A stretch of DNA of 64,000 nucleotides from Cladorrhinum sp. PSN259 (taxonomy: Eukaryota > Ascomycota > Sordariomycetes > Sordariales > Podosporaceae): the NCBI GenBank assembly GCA_033725935.1, contig MU867098.1:186001-250000 (forward strand). Reading direction: 5' to 3'. Below are positions 9,960-21,455 of the stretch, piece after piece; positions within the stretch are counted from its first letter, which is position 1, and every line of letters begins with the position of its first letter. Below the pieces are notes generated by a model. That model was given only the letters and a program-made list of their open reading frames with translations. It was not told where the DNA came from and did not search any database. The position numbers and the translations under genes are program-made.

Positions 9960-12900
9960 TCATGCCTTTGTACCATCAGATCTTGAGAGAATCCTCGAAA
10001 AGTGATGCGATGCTGAATGAGAGTGAGAGTGGCTGTTACTACTGCTGCTGCCGCCGTTATGTAGCTTCCACTCGGCCCTCGTAACCTTCATCAACAAATC
10101 CTCATCCTTAACTGGGATCCAAGCCGTCAACGCCTTCATGGCGTTCTCAAAGTCCGAGTCCAACAGCACATCCCTCAGAGCGTGCATCAATGCCGCACTG
10201 GTGGCGTGCAGAATATCCAAGCCCTTGGGTATCGGGGACTTCGTATCAGGGGCAGGCCCCTTTCCCTTTTCTGTTATAGTCGATTGCTGCTGTTGCAGCT
10301 TCTGTTGTTCTGCTTCCACGACAGTCTCGGGCGGACTTTCACCCAAAAGCATAAATACGTCCCAAACCCTTAGTTGGGCGGGGAACGGAATAGAGAGGTT
10401 GAAAAGCGTCAAGTACCATCGAGTACCGTAGGCAGTTGCATTGATAGACAGCTCTTGCTATATTATGAAAGTTAGCAACCATAATCCAACTACATGACCT
10501 GAGAGGTATGTGGAGAAGCACATACCAGTTTGCTAGCCACATCTTTTCCCGCCAACCAACGTTTCTCAAAATCCTCAAGCGCCATTATCAACTTCTCAAA
10601 CCCAGGAGAGTAGAGATACTCCAGACCTCGGTACCGCCATAACCTCACAAGCATCACAAAGGTCCTCTCTTCATCAAAATAACACAGCAAGGTAGCCGCC
10701 AACGGCGCCATACCTTGCACATACCCCGTCTCAGGAAAGTAAAGAGAAATAGCATGCAGCACCCTGAACAGCAGGCGCTGACCTCCACGGTACCGCCGAC
10801 GAAACATGATGTGCCCATTAACCGTCCTTGGCACATCCAAGTCGATCTGCACATCATCCGGCGACGACTCCTGCTGCAGCCTCATAAACTCGGCAATCAG
10901 AACCTCGTCAGTTTCTTTGCTCTTCCAGGCCTTTGCGCTCGTCGCAAGAAACGAATACCAAGCCGCCGCCCGCCAGCAATCAGGGATACCCTTCCACGTG
11001 CGCTCAATAAGCTTGGCGTTCTTGGTGTCGAACTCGTAGTCCATGCCTTGGCCCTGTCCTTGCTGAACCTGACCCTGACCGTCTTTGCCCCCAGTCCCAG
11101 TCACACTGCTATTCCCTCCACCCCTCTTTACTACAGTCGCCATTTTCCTCCACTTCTCGGCTCGCTCCAACTCCTTACGTTTCTGCGCCTCCGTATGCTT
11201 TCCCATCTTCTCGTCATCCGTGATACCCGTCAGTCCAGCCTGCAAAGCCAACATTCCGGCGGCGTCATCCATCCATCTTCGGTCCCTGTTATGCGGCAGA
11301 CGGTTCGTAGCCGATCTGATTGATGACCGCGTAGACCGTCTCGAGATGGTAGAAAACTCGGAGCTAAAGGTGTTAAGCGATCGGGTAGACACCTTCCTGC
11401 TCGGTGGGCGAATATGTCCGCTCGCCGACGACGAATAAGCCGTCACGGGCCTCTTACTCAAGACGTTCCTCCTTCTAGAATGAAACCGTATTGACCTAGA
11501 CTCCGGTGTGCCAGCTCTCGTCTCGGGGCGTATTGGGTTAATAAATCCATAGCGATCGACATCTCCAGACCCTACATCCTCCCAGTCCTCAATCCCTCCG
11601 GCGCGCTCGTACTCCCTCCTGACGACACTATCTCGTAGAGGAGAGAAGGAACTGACCGACCGTGGCGTAATGGTAGCTACTGAAAGCGGGGTAAGGCGGT
11701 CGGCGTCCTGCGGATGTGATTGAGGAGAAGATCTAGAGGTGAGAGGACCGAGAAGTCAGTAATCTTGCGCGGACGCTTCTGAGTCTAGAGAGCCAAGGAA
11801 AACCGTACACGACGTTCTCTTCCTCTTCTGATGGGACCTCCACTGTGGGCGCGAGACGCTCGGGAAAAGAGACGCCCTGCTGCCCCCCATCTTCCCAATT
11901 CAGGCCCTCGCCAGATTCATAGAGCGATCTCACCTTTTGTGATTCCCTCTCTACATCCACCGGGAGGACACGAATGCTCGGGACCGACGGCGATCGAGCC
12001 TTCTCCACGGTCACGGCTGCTTCCCTGGTATTGCATGCATCTGACTCGGGAGCCACGATGTCGTTGGTCGCTGAGGGATGGGGTGGGTGGAGGTCGGTAG
12101 AGTCAGGGGCTGCAGTCGCGGACGCGGTCGCAGTGCTGGTAGAATTGTCGGTCGTCGTGGCAGTAATCGTCGTTGCGGTGTCGGTGTCGGCCGGAGTGCT
12201 CGTTGCCTTCATCGTACTGAAAGGGTCATTCTTCCCCCCAAACATAATGCTCCCTCGCTTTGAAAAAGAAAGATTACTTAGGTCGTCCCATAAACTGTCG
12301 TCGGGGATGGCGGTGTTGATTGGCGTAAAATCCGAGCTTGTCGGAGATTCTTCAGCGCCAGGGTTCGCGCTAGTGGTAGGGGTCTGTGGGGATTTAGGCT
12401 TTGATGTTTTAGGCGATTTTAGCGACTTAGACGAGCCCGCATCCTTGTTATCGCCAAGCACCATTTTCCGCTTCAACTTTTTTGATCCTCCAGATCGGAT
12501 GCCGAACAACTTTTCAGTAAAGGAGGGTGAACGCGTGGGCGTGGCCGCGATGGTCGACGATACCGGCTGGAATTGCGGGGACTTGGGTGACACAAGCGAT
12601 CCAGGTGATACAAGCACGTTTTCTGGACTGCTGATTGCAGGGCGGTGGCGCGGGATCGAAACTCTCAGGGGCGCGGGAGCAAAGCGGTGGTCAGGGGCTG
12701 GTGGATGTTGAGGAGCTGCTGCTGTCGGGGCTTGGTCGATGATATCCTGAAGCTTCTGTCTGATGGGATCCTCAGCAAACTCGTCCCGCAGTGTCACAGA
12801 CGAAGCAGTCGGGGCGAGCACGGAATCTCTCTTCCACTCTTCAGATTCGGACCTGGGGGACGGTTGCTGCTTTCGAAAGAGTGGATGCTCTTCCTGGGGC

Positions 12901-13148
12901 GGGGGGAGATGGGGAGGGCTGATGGAAGTTGGGGATGCTGGATTTGAGGTCGAAGTACTGAAGGTGGATGCGGGGCGGAACGAAGCTGTTCTTTGGGGAT
13001 TTCGTGGCAGAGGGATCGGGATCGGTGGCTCTGCTTGTTTGGTCTGTTCGTAACGCAGTGCGACCAAACCTGTGTCGTCTCGAAAGGGTGCAAGTCGTGC
13101 TCTTGGATTTGTCCGTTGACGCACGCTGGGGAATTTCTGAGGGGCCAT
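9960..13148 (-). CDS. TBC-domain Rab GTPase-activating protein
   Basis: Three exons were deduced: 13148-11809, 11732-10526 and 10457-9960, giving 1,014 residues. Intron 1 (76 bases, phase 2) has donor GTACGG, branch ACTGAC and acceptor CTCTAG. Intron 2 (68 bases, phase 0) has donor GTATGT, branch GCTAAC and acceptor ATATAG. The first 680 or so residues are Ser/Thr/Pro-rich and look disordered. The TBC domain (about 690-960) carries both catalytic fingers: Arg749 in IDLDVPRT (motif IxxDxxRT) and Gln786 in YVQGM. The protein should therefore be an active GAP that speeds GTP hydrolysis on a Rab or Ypt protein; the target cannot be read from sequence. The C terminus is a Ser/His-rich tail. The start MAPQKF (13148) was chosen because of its good context; in-frame codons upstream lead to 13253 but look like UTR. 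Splitting it at the introns would give two truncated genes, so the joined model is preferred. Confidence 0.85.
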
Positions 13149-16100
13149 GCTATGAGAGTGACCTGAGGTTGCAGCTCCTGCTGCAACTGTCGTAGTGAAC
13201 GCGGCACAGCAGCTCTTCTCCAAGTGTTCTTCTTGGAGGAACAATATAAACAAAAGCCCCTAGTTGCCTGTGGGTGCTAACAAGTGGGAATTTGTACTTG
13301 TGAGCAACGGGGTTTGAAGTTTGGAATGGCGAGAAGGTGCAGAGCCGTGAGAGATAAGTCGACTTCTTCAAAGCAGTGGAGGAGTTACGGTCAATCCAGG
13401 ACCGCAGTGTTCCGGCTAAGGCTTTTACTCGAAGCCCTTGCGTCCGAAAGAAGCGGAAGAAGGTTTGTGTTACTGCGGGGGACCAAAGGTAGGTTAAGAA
13501 GAAAAGAGAATCGAGAGCACCCTCAGGGTGCTGTGGACACACAAAGATCGGGACGCGGGAAGGTGGACGGGAGAGTATGGAATAAATGCAGTTGTAATTC
13601 TGCCGAGGGAGGGGGGCGACTTCATGAAAAAAATAATTATCAGGTAATTTTTTTTTTGGCAGTCGCTCTGCGTGAAATATTCGGGCCACTAGGTCCGGGT
13701 CGTAGCATTTCCCATATCATGTATGGATGTGCATACAAAGTAGCTAGCAGCCCAACCCAGGTTTTACTTTTTACTTTTTTTTCTTTTGTTCCCTCTTTTC
13801 TTGATGTGAAAGTCCGCTACTTGGATACTGCATGCAAAGATGCAGCTAGGGATTTGACCATCCAGATACTGCCACCTCACCCATCTCACCACCAGTCTTG
13901 ATGTCGACAGTCAAACGGTTACCAACTAAACCTGCAAGTAATGAACCCCATACCCCAAACGGAGCGCCATCCAAGCACCGTCTTGCAAGCTGCATATCTG
14001 GCGGTTCAGGTGATGCAAGTAGCTCCGTGGGGTTTGTTTCCTGTTAGGATTCAAGTGAGACAAAGTTCCTCCCTATCTGACCAACTTGGCTTCTCGTTAC
14101 AAATCAACTTGAACCGGAGGCTTTTTGATTACCTAGGCACTCTGCAAAGTATCTTAATCGATACATAAGTCCGGTTGACTCATCATACAGATCTAAAACA
14201 CTCGGTTTACTTTCAAGTTCTGTTGTAAACGGCCACATGTCCCCCTCGGCCGATTGCCGTTCTGATATCAGTGACTCTGGCCTTATCACTTACACCGCAT
14301 CGGGCCTGTTCCCACACTGACCCCGCCATTTTGGGAGAGATCGACGAACAGGTTGCTTCTGCTCAGCAGCCCATTATTCTTCTTCATTCTATATGTGATA
14401 TCTGATCCTGTGTCTCGGGCCATCGATCCATTGCTCCCGAAATAATATATGTGAATAATGATTAGAAAAAAAAAAAGGCAAACCCACTGATCTACTTCAC
14501 CCCACCGAACCGGTCCCCTCAACTCCGCTTCTCCACCAAAAAGTCGTTGACAGAAGCCCAACGGGAGCGGGGTATCCCACATCGTAGTTAAAACGACTCA
14601 CTTTCTGTCACCAATTCCACTTGTCACCACCAACATTCGCCAATGCCATTTCAGCTTCTGGTGGGGAGCAGTTGGAAACTAAAAACTCATGCAGTCCTGA
14701 GATGCACATGAGCAAGCAGCCCCATCACGGTCGGAAGCCTAAGGTCCGGGTGGATGACATGATTGGGCCAATCTTTCCGTGGCAAGAGAAGTTCAATTTA
14801 GCCAGCTCATCATCCACCACCCTCCCACAGGAAGAGCTTTTAATTTCGCCGTCAATGGGAATCGCGGGCAGGCAAAAAAGAGGAGATTCGATTGGCCGTG
14901 GTATAATCTTGTTCCGTGTCTCCATTTGGGAGCTCCCGTCTCGGGATTCAAAATCATCAACCCTCCTCACCTATCAGATCCAGAGGCTCCCTCCAACTCT
15001 GAGGAATCCGCGACGACCTGCTGTCGACTTATCGCTCGGAAGAACAGTCCATATCCAACACTCCCCGCGGCCTTTACGGACACACAGCAGACCGCTCTTC
15101 ATGATCGGGCATCAAAAAGCAAACGATTACAACACCCCTGATGGTGCAGACAAGCCGGTGACACACAGGAGCGTACGTACGGCGGTATTATGCATGTCTC
15201 ACAAACGCACATCACCACCCATTCAAGAGGCCCCGAATGATTTTTGCATCGACCCAATAATCATCATTGAATTTGGTGCCAGGCTGGCGAGAAAATTCTC
15301 TTATCAGTCATGCAAACCGTCAATGAAACAACACCTTTCTTCTCCAATCCCAAAAATCCCTCGTTTCTTTTTTTTATTTCTTTTTGAAGTCCTTCTGCCA
15401 CCTCGACATACATTCCGTTTTCCCTCATCACGCCAACTAACCAATACAACCAAGACAACATATTCAAGTCGTACACACGCACACGCACACACGGAAACAT
15501 CATTCTCAGTCATCACATGCATGTAGGTGCCCAACCAACCATACCGGCCCGTCCCCCCCATCACAATATTGGCTGCCTGCATTCACACAAAGGGGTAACA
15601 GAAGAAGAAGAAAATACCTGGCCATGGTAACATGAACATGCCAACTGTCATGCCTCGTACCTTGCAGCTTGCATGAAGCCCGACCCGCCCTTTCGCAAAA
15701 ACTGGGACGGAGGAGCAAAAAGAAAAAAAATATTCATGATCCCTCCTTCTAACTACCGACAGCAAACAAGAAAGCTCGCCATGGTGATGATATGATATCA
15801 AATATACCCCTCCCTTTTTTGGGCCTTACCAACTCTCCGTGCATCCCGAAGCTCCAATCGCTTGCCCCTTGCAGCTTGCAGCTTGCATGAAGGTGTAGTT
15901 CAGCTTATATCGAAGAGAAGAAAAAAAGAAAAAAAAAACTGAGAGTTTCATTGTGCAAAATGATTTTATGATGCCCTAATGAAAACGGAAGGAAAAGAAG
16001 AAAGAAAAAAAAAAGGTATGAGAATTTAAAATGACAAGTTTGAAAGCACCAAGAAAGCCACAGCCCCCTAAACCCATCATCGTCATCGTCATCAATCACT

Positions 16101-16292
16101 TCACTCGGAAAATCACCAGGGTCGCTGAATTCGGATAACAATGTATCTATCCGTACGTACGTATATGTAAATGTACATGTACATGTTGGTCTTTTAGATA
16201 GGCCAAAAAACCGAAGGAAAAAGAAACTGAAAAAATATGCATAAATCAATTTAGTAAGTTGATACATCATGATTGTGTCATGTTTCCGTATA

Positions 16293-16651
16293 TATATATA
16301 CAATCTAATGCTTGAACGTTTGTTAGCTCGGTACAGGCCCCATAAAACCAAGAACAGAAACAAGGTATGGAAGCCAAGAAAAAGATGCAAACCGTTAAGG
16401 TATTAGATACCTATGCAGGTCGGGATATCCAATATGCGTAGAAAAAAGTCAAGAATGCATTAACAGAAGCTGAATATACGTAAAAAAGCAGTCAGGAATG
16501 CATTAATAAAAGCTGAATAAGCGTAGAAAAGAGTTAGGAATGCATTAACAGAAGCTGAACGGGCGTTATAAATAAGAGAAATAGGCATAGGAAAGTGTGA
16601 ATTGGGCGTGTACCGCGCTAACAAACGTTCAAGCATTAGATTGTATATATA
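16293..16651. repeat. Foldback element: 42-base inverted repeats around a 275-base core
   Basis: The left arm (16293-16334) and right arm (16610-16651) are reverse complements with one mismatch in 42 positions. Weaker pairing continues about 9 bases inward. The core holds three tandem 42-43-base units (separate entry). There is no open frame for a transposase. Length (about 360 bases), terminal inverted repeats and TATA-rich flanks fit a MITE-type non-autonomous DNA transposon, or a sequence whose transcript forms a long hairpin. The arms are followed on both sides by TA repeats, so a TA target duplication cannot be told apart from background. Confidence 0.7.
16431..16557. repeat. Three 42-43-base tandem repeats inside the foldback element
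   Basis: Units at 16431-16472, 16473-16515 and 16516-16557 share the core AATGCATTAAC/T-A-AAGCTG and begin AATA-GCGTA. A fourth unit starts at 16558 and decays quickly. Unit identity is roughly 80-85 percent by eye. Confidence 0.75.
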
Positions 16652-17215
16652 TGTATATGTGTGTGTATGTATGTTCTTGATTGCACTCAATTTCGGCATT
16701 CTCCAAGATAGACGACGAAAAGAACAGAAGAACCCCGGGGAAAAAATTTCTTGCATATCTTCATGACACACAAAAGAAGAAGCAAAAAAAAATTAAAAAT
16801 TATATAATATCTAAATAATTACTATGCTGAAAGTCTTGAAATAAGAAAGAGAAGAGAAAAAAAAGAAAGAAAAAAAATGTCGGTCATGCTAATTACTCGG
16901 AGACGGGACGCCTTTCCATCTCGAGCTTTTGTTTATTTACATTAGAGCGTAATCAAAAATGATTATACATAGTGTGTACCCTTCCAAGAGAAGAAGAGGA
17001 GCATCGCCAGTCCTCAAGTATCTCGAGAAAAACAACCCCCCATATGGAAAGAACCGGCTACTATAGCCAAGGTCATATGCTCCGTTTCCTCCTTGTCCAA
17101 ACAAATACAGATGCAAGAAATGAAGACAAAACACCTTAACAAGAGCAAAGTAGTCGATTTCTTTTCTCTACCCTAATCTTTCCTCATGCTAATTTTTCCT
17201 CACTCCGGATTGTAA

Positions 17216-19826
17216 TCAATCCTCCTCATTCTCCCAATCCTTCTCCCCATACAACCCCCTCCTCTGCCCTCCTCCCCCACCACCACCTCCGCCAAACCCT
17301 TGCTGAGTAGCAGCCTCAATCTTATCCAAGAACTCCGGCGGAATAGAAGGTATATACTTCCTCTCCCTCTCCCTATTCACTCCACCAAACCCAGCCCCAT
17401 AACTAACCAGCATATCCGTCACGCTCGGCAGCGTAAACGGCAGCATCACCGCGGGGTCAAGCAACAATCCCTTCGCGGGCATGTCATCATCATCCTCCTC
17501 CTGATCCGACGTCACAATGGGCGTACCCGGCGTGTTGGCACCAAACCCATTCGCCTTGGCCTTAATAGGCGTACTCGGTACACTTTCCGCAGCAGCCTTC
17601 CTCTGTTCCCTCCTTAACGCATGTTCCTTCTCAATAGCAACCAGATATTTCATCGCACTCTTTGGCAACCCCTTCTCGCCAACCTCGGGCCTATAATGCG
17701 TAGCGGTATGTATCAATTGCTGAGGACTCAGCGATTTAAGCTGCTGCAAAGTGCCCACTAAAGCCTCTAAATCGTCGGCATCAAGCGATGAAAAGCACTG
17801 CAGCCATTGTAGCAACTGAATAACCGGAGCCAAATGTCTGCGCGCAGCCTCAACCATTGTCTCCCCTGTCGACCTCATCTCACCATTTTCGTAGTGTTCC
17901 GGCTGTCGGTTATTAGACCTCGCCCAATCCTCCAGCGTCGAGATATTCATGCGTATTTGCATTGCTTTTGTCCTCGCCAAATACTTTCGATTTGACATTA
18001 TCCGGTTGAACAGCTCCGCCCCGAGCCAGTAAATTAGTTGTGATGTGATTTGTGCTGTGATGACTGAATGGACGTCGTAAAGATCAAGAACGAACAGAGT
18101 AGAAGATAAAAGGGATGTGACGTTGCGTGGTGACGGTTTGGCTCTCTGTTTCGGAGACGGTGGTCGTAATCGCTTCTCCAGCGGTTCTTCTTTCACCTCT
18201 TTTTTCCTCTTGAATAGCTTCCACTCGTTCTGAAAGGTGATATCTTCGAACCCTGGGATCGTTTCATGTTCCAGCATGGCCGGATCCAGGACCTTGTCGA
18301 GACGTCTTTCAGCGTCCCGTACGATGAGAATAAAGATTTCGTTGATTAGTTCGGCCAACTGTGCTTGGAACTCGGTCGTCGCCTCGACGAGGCCGTCGTC
18401 TTTCTTAAGATAATGTAGTAGAAGTGTTGCATTGGACATCCAGAAAGCCAGGATAGTCATGTCCCATTGGTGCTTTTCGACCACGTTGTTGATCTTGTCC
18501 ATGGCGGTAATGAGTAGTTTTGCAAGCAAATCAGGACTGGCGTGATAGTGCGCATATCTAGCACCTAGAAAGATCATGTTTGCAGGTACTGGTTTTTGAG
18601 TTGGTGAGCGCTGCGGTGTCATGTTGGTAATGACAATGTCGAGGATCTGGTCCAAATCGCTTTCTTGGAAAACAAACATTTGATCATGGAGACATCTTGA
18701 CCAGTCAAACTCTTGCTGTTCCTCCTCCTCGAATTCGTCAAATGGCTAAAATTGTTAGCTTGGGTGGAGAAAAGGGGAACAAGAGGTTTGCGCACCTCGG
18801 GCTGATCATCGATACCCATATTCCCAAGATCTACCTCCAAGTCCCGAGCGCTTTCCATCATCATACGCCGCCTCAACTCATTCTCGGCCAGCTCTTCTTC
18901 GAATTTGTCTTGTGAGAACCCGGGGTTGTAGAAGTCGTCGTTCGTCCCAGCGGTCCCAATTCCATAACCTCCATTATCAGTAAGGTAGAATGACATGTCA
19001 CTGTCTGCACCAACGAAGTCGAAGGCAGTCCTCCCAGTCGATGTCTTCTTATCTGGGGAAGCTCCATTATTCAGTAGCAGTGTTGCGATCCCCTTGTGCC
19101 GGTTCGTCATCGCCCACATGAGCGCGCTCCACTGGTTGTGATCCTGCTTGTCGACATCTGCTCCTGCATCTAGCAGGGCCTGCACCACCTGTTCATGACC
19201 AAAGCAACTAGCGTATATGAGAGCTGGCGTGCCCTCGTCGTCTGGCGCATTAACATCAATGTATTGCCTCAGGTTGCCGCTAAGAATTTTGTTGACAGAA
19301 TCTAAGTTGCCATTGCTTGCAGCCATGGTAAATGCCTTTTGCAACAAGTCCCTCTTTTCATCCTCGGTCTTCTTCTCGTCGTTGGCGATGGCATCTTCGT
19401 CCTCGAAACCGACGCTGGTCGAATGTGCGGCTTGTGCAGCGAGCATCTCCATGAGGCGTGTTTCGCTGTCGGGCCCGCCCTTCGTCACGTCTTCGTTGTA
19501 GTTGGGGTCGTCGAGCGTGAGATCTCCAAAGGACAGCGGCTTTGATATGGGTGTGGTCAGAAATTGCGATTGTCCTGCAGAACTCAGATATCAGCACGGG
19601 CTCACGGGTGGAAGCGCAAGACTTGTAATGACGTGGGCACACGGGGAAGTAAGGGACACCGACCCTGCCAGCCGTCGTACATCTCCGTCTCGGGCGGCAA
19701 CATGACCGGCACATGTCGCCGGTCGTCCAGGGAACGTGGGAGATCATCAGGTAATGGCTTCTTGCGGAAGGGCAAGTCGGCGTCGAAACCGCCGCCCTCA
19801 CTATTAGCAGAGTCGCCGATGTCCAT
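17216..19826 (-). CDS. Ankyrin-repeat and DIL-domain protein
   Basis: Three exons were deduced: 19826-19664, 19574-18796 and 18745-17216, giving 823 residues. Intron 1 is 89 bases (phase 1, donor GTCGGT). Intron 2 is only 50 bases (phase 0, branch GCTAAC). Ankyrin repeats span about residues 135-242 (GTPALIYASCFGHEQVVQAL, then SALMWAMTNRHKGIATLLLN). A DIL (dilute) region spans about 390-690, with the typical helices LAFWMSNATLLLHYL and SQLIYWLGAELFNRIMSN. DIL is the globular cargo-binding tail of class V myosins. Stand-alone DIL proteins with ankyrin repeats are a known fungal family, but their role is not well established; a part in polarity or vesicle traffic is inference. The tail has a Gly run and ends EKDWENEED. 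The start ATG at 19826 follows an in-frame open stretch reaching 20132 that is probably 5' leader. Confidence 0.88.
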
Positions 19827-20331
19827 GGCCGCCCTGACAGTCTGAGCGTGGATCGGGGGTATCTGGGAGAGATGCGAAGTTAAAGGAGCGGGCGCATTCG
19901 GATGGGGTATTTCTATCAGCCATCCACGAGAAATGCAAAATGACCAGCCGATAGGGGTATCGGGAAATGAAAGCTTGGAAACAACGTTGAACTGACCAGA
20001 TCCCCCTCCATGAGGTGTTAGGTTTAGAGTCCGGGCCTTGGTGGCATCACTTAACGGCGACTCGTCAACCAGGAACTCCCCCCACATCCAAATGGCCCGT
20101 GCGTTATCCGATAAGCTAACATTCGACTTCAATTTCCAGGGTCCTTTTAATTCCCTGAACTAGCAACACAAGGTTTCATTTTATCCTATCTCAATTATAT
20201 TTCTAAATTCCGATGACCTTGTTTTCGCTCCTCAAAATTGCAGCATCGTTTCGCTGCCTTCCGGGTCAGATTTGCCATTCCGCGCCACCTCCAACTTGGT
20301 TTCATCTTGTCCTCCGAGTCCACCAGGGGAC
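19827..20331. other. Intergenic between allantoicase end and ankyrin/DIL start
   Basis: A 505-base spacer between two minus-strand genes. It holds the allantoicase 3' UTR and the ankyrin/DIL promoter. An open frame in phase with the ankyrin/DIL start runs back to 20132, so a longer N terminus cannot be excluded. Confidence 0.45.
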
Positions 20332-21455
20332 TTAGATGGCCCTCTTAGCCAAGACTCGCAACCTCTTTACACCTCCATCCGGCACAATGATGAGCTTGAC
20401 GTGAGTAAAAGGCTTGTCCTTGATCAAGCTCTCAGCCGGATGCTCCAAGTCTGGCTTGCACTTGATGGGTTCTGCCACCTCAACCCAACCTTCAGCATCA
20501 GCACCAGGCTCTGACTCGCCCTTCCACTCAATCGCTTGAAGCTTCACTTGCTGGGGATAGTTTCCTCTGAAGTGAGCAGTATCAACGACGAAGTTCTGGA
20601 TATAGCCGGCAGCTCCGAGCCTGATGATGCTCCAATCAATATGCCCCTTGGTACGGGAGCGAGCAGTTTCCCAGCCGTCTCCCATATCCTTTCCTCGCCC
20701 GGGCAAAATCAGGTTGTCCTTGGTTCCAAAGTGTTGATCGCTGCATGAGACTGCAACACCTCCATTTTGAGCGGCGGCAAGGTCCAAGATTGCGTTCGTG
20801 TCCTCCGGGAAAACGGGCACGGCGTGTCCGAAAAGCCTGAAGCGGGCAATTCCGCCATCGGGGTACATATTCAACCTCACGTGGGTGTACTGCTTATTCG
20901 TAGGGTTGTTTAATTTCCACCCAAATCTTTGGGACGGACCAGCCTCCTCAATCCCGAGAATGGTTTCCCAGCCTCCACGTTCTCCCTTCCATGAGAGAAC
21001 CAGGTCGTCATCCTGGCTAAAGCAGCCTTCCACGGAGACAAAGGGAGCATGGTTGCCGGAGAAGAATGCTGTATCAACCTCGACACCTTCAACCGTGCCT
21101 GAAGCAACTCCCAATCGAATTACAACCCAATCAAATGGCTCAGGGTTGTGCCTTCTGGTCTCCCAGCCATCATACCAAGCACCGGTGTAAACCATCTTGC
21201 CGGGCTGTCTGACAGGGGCAGCGGGGTTGATGAGATTCTCTGCTTCAGCAAACCATTGATCCGAGTAGCCCAAAATCTTGCCTCCGAGGGCAGCCGACAC
21301 TAGGTCTATGTTCACGAAGTAAGCATAGCCCATTTGAGGGTGAAAAATGAGATCTACGAACCAATTGAGCTGGAACGGAAAGTCTTGTCAATGTCCTCAG
21401 CGGCGACCCGAGTCGCCGGGACAGACTCAAGCTGGTAGTCAATGTCGGCGGCCAT
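20332..21455 (-). CDS. alc: Allantoicase
   Basis: Hydrolyses allantoate to ureidoglycolate and urea, a late step in purine (uric acid) use as nitrogen source. Two exons: 21455-21362 and 21305-20332, with a 56-base intron (donor GTTCGT, branch GCTTAC, acceptor CATAG, phase 1); the product is 355 residues, the usual length. Splicing restores the conserved IDLVSAALGGKILGYSD segment. The protein is the typical tandem of two homologous allantoicase domains. Repeat 1 includes GAWYDGWETRRHN and DWVVIRLG; repeat 2 includes GDGWETARSR and DWSIIRLGAAG, with matching HVRLNMYPDGGIARFR and HVKLIIVPDGGVKRLR ends. The second repeat ends almost at the stop. The promoter region has three GATA cores (separate entry), which fits control by the nitrogen activator NIT2/AreA known for this pathway. 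Confidence 0.96.

Larger units (their letters stand above)
13149..17215. other. Gene-poor 4-kb interval with repeats
   Basis: It lies between the TBC gene start and the end of the ankyrin/DIL gene. It includes poly-A/T tracts, TACGTACG-type alternating sequence near 16153-16170, repeated GCAGCTTGCATGAAG at about 15664 and 15871, and the foldback element described separately. One long open frame on the plus strand (14621-15526; first ATG at 14702) has no recognisable domain, and its composition looks non-coding. The right end is the 3' region of the ankyrin/DIL gene. No protein gene can be supported. Confidence 0.45.

Noticed and set aside
11974..12711. 245-codon open frame on the plus strand
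   Set aside because: It lies fully antisense to exon 1 of the TBC gene, whose minus-strand frame continues into a defined TBC domain; the plus frame has no domain.
10490..13253. Two separate minus-strand genes (N-terminal disordered protein and TBC protein)
   Set aside because: A 76-base intron with ideal donor, branch and acceptor joins the frames in phase, so one gene is the better model.
13150..13901. Overlapping frames of 179 (-) and 205 (+) codons upstream of the TBC gene
   Set aside because: Neither has a domain or conserved pattern, they overlap each other, and the place is the expected promoter and leader of the TBC gene.
13149..17215. RIP-mutated transposon remnants
   Set aside because: The intervals contain poly-A/T tracts but not the overall AT enrichment with TpA excess expected of RIP, and no transposase or reverse transcriptase fragments were recognised.
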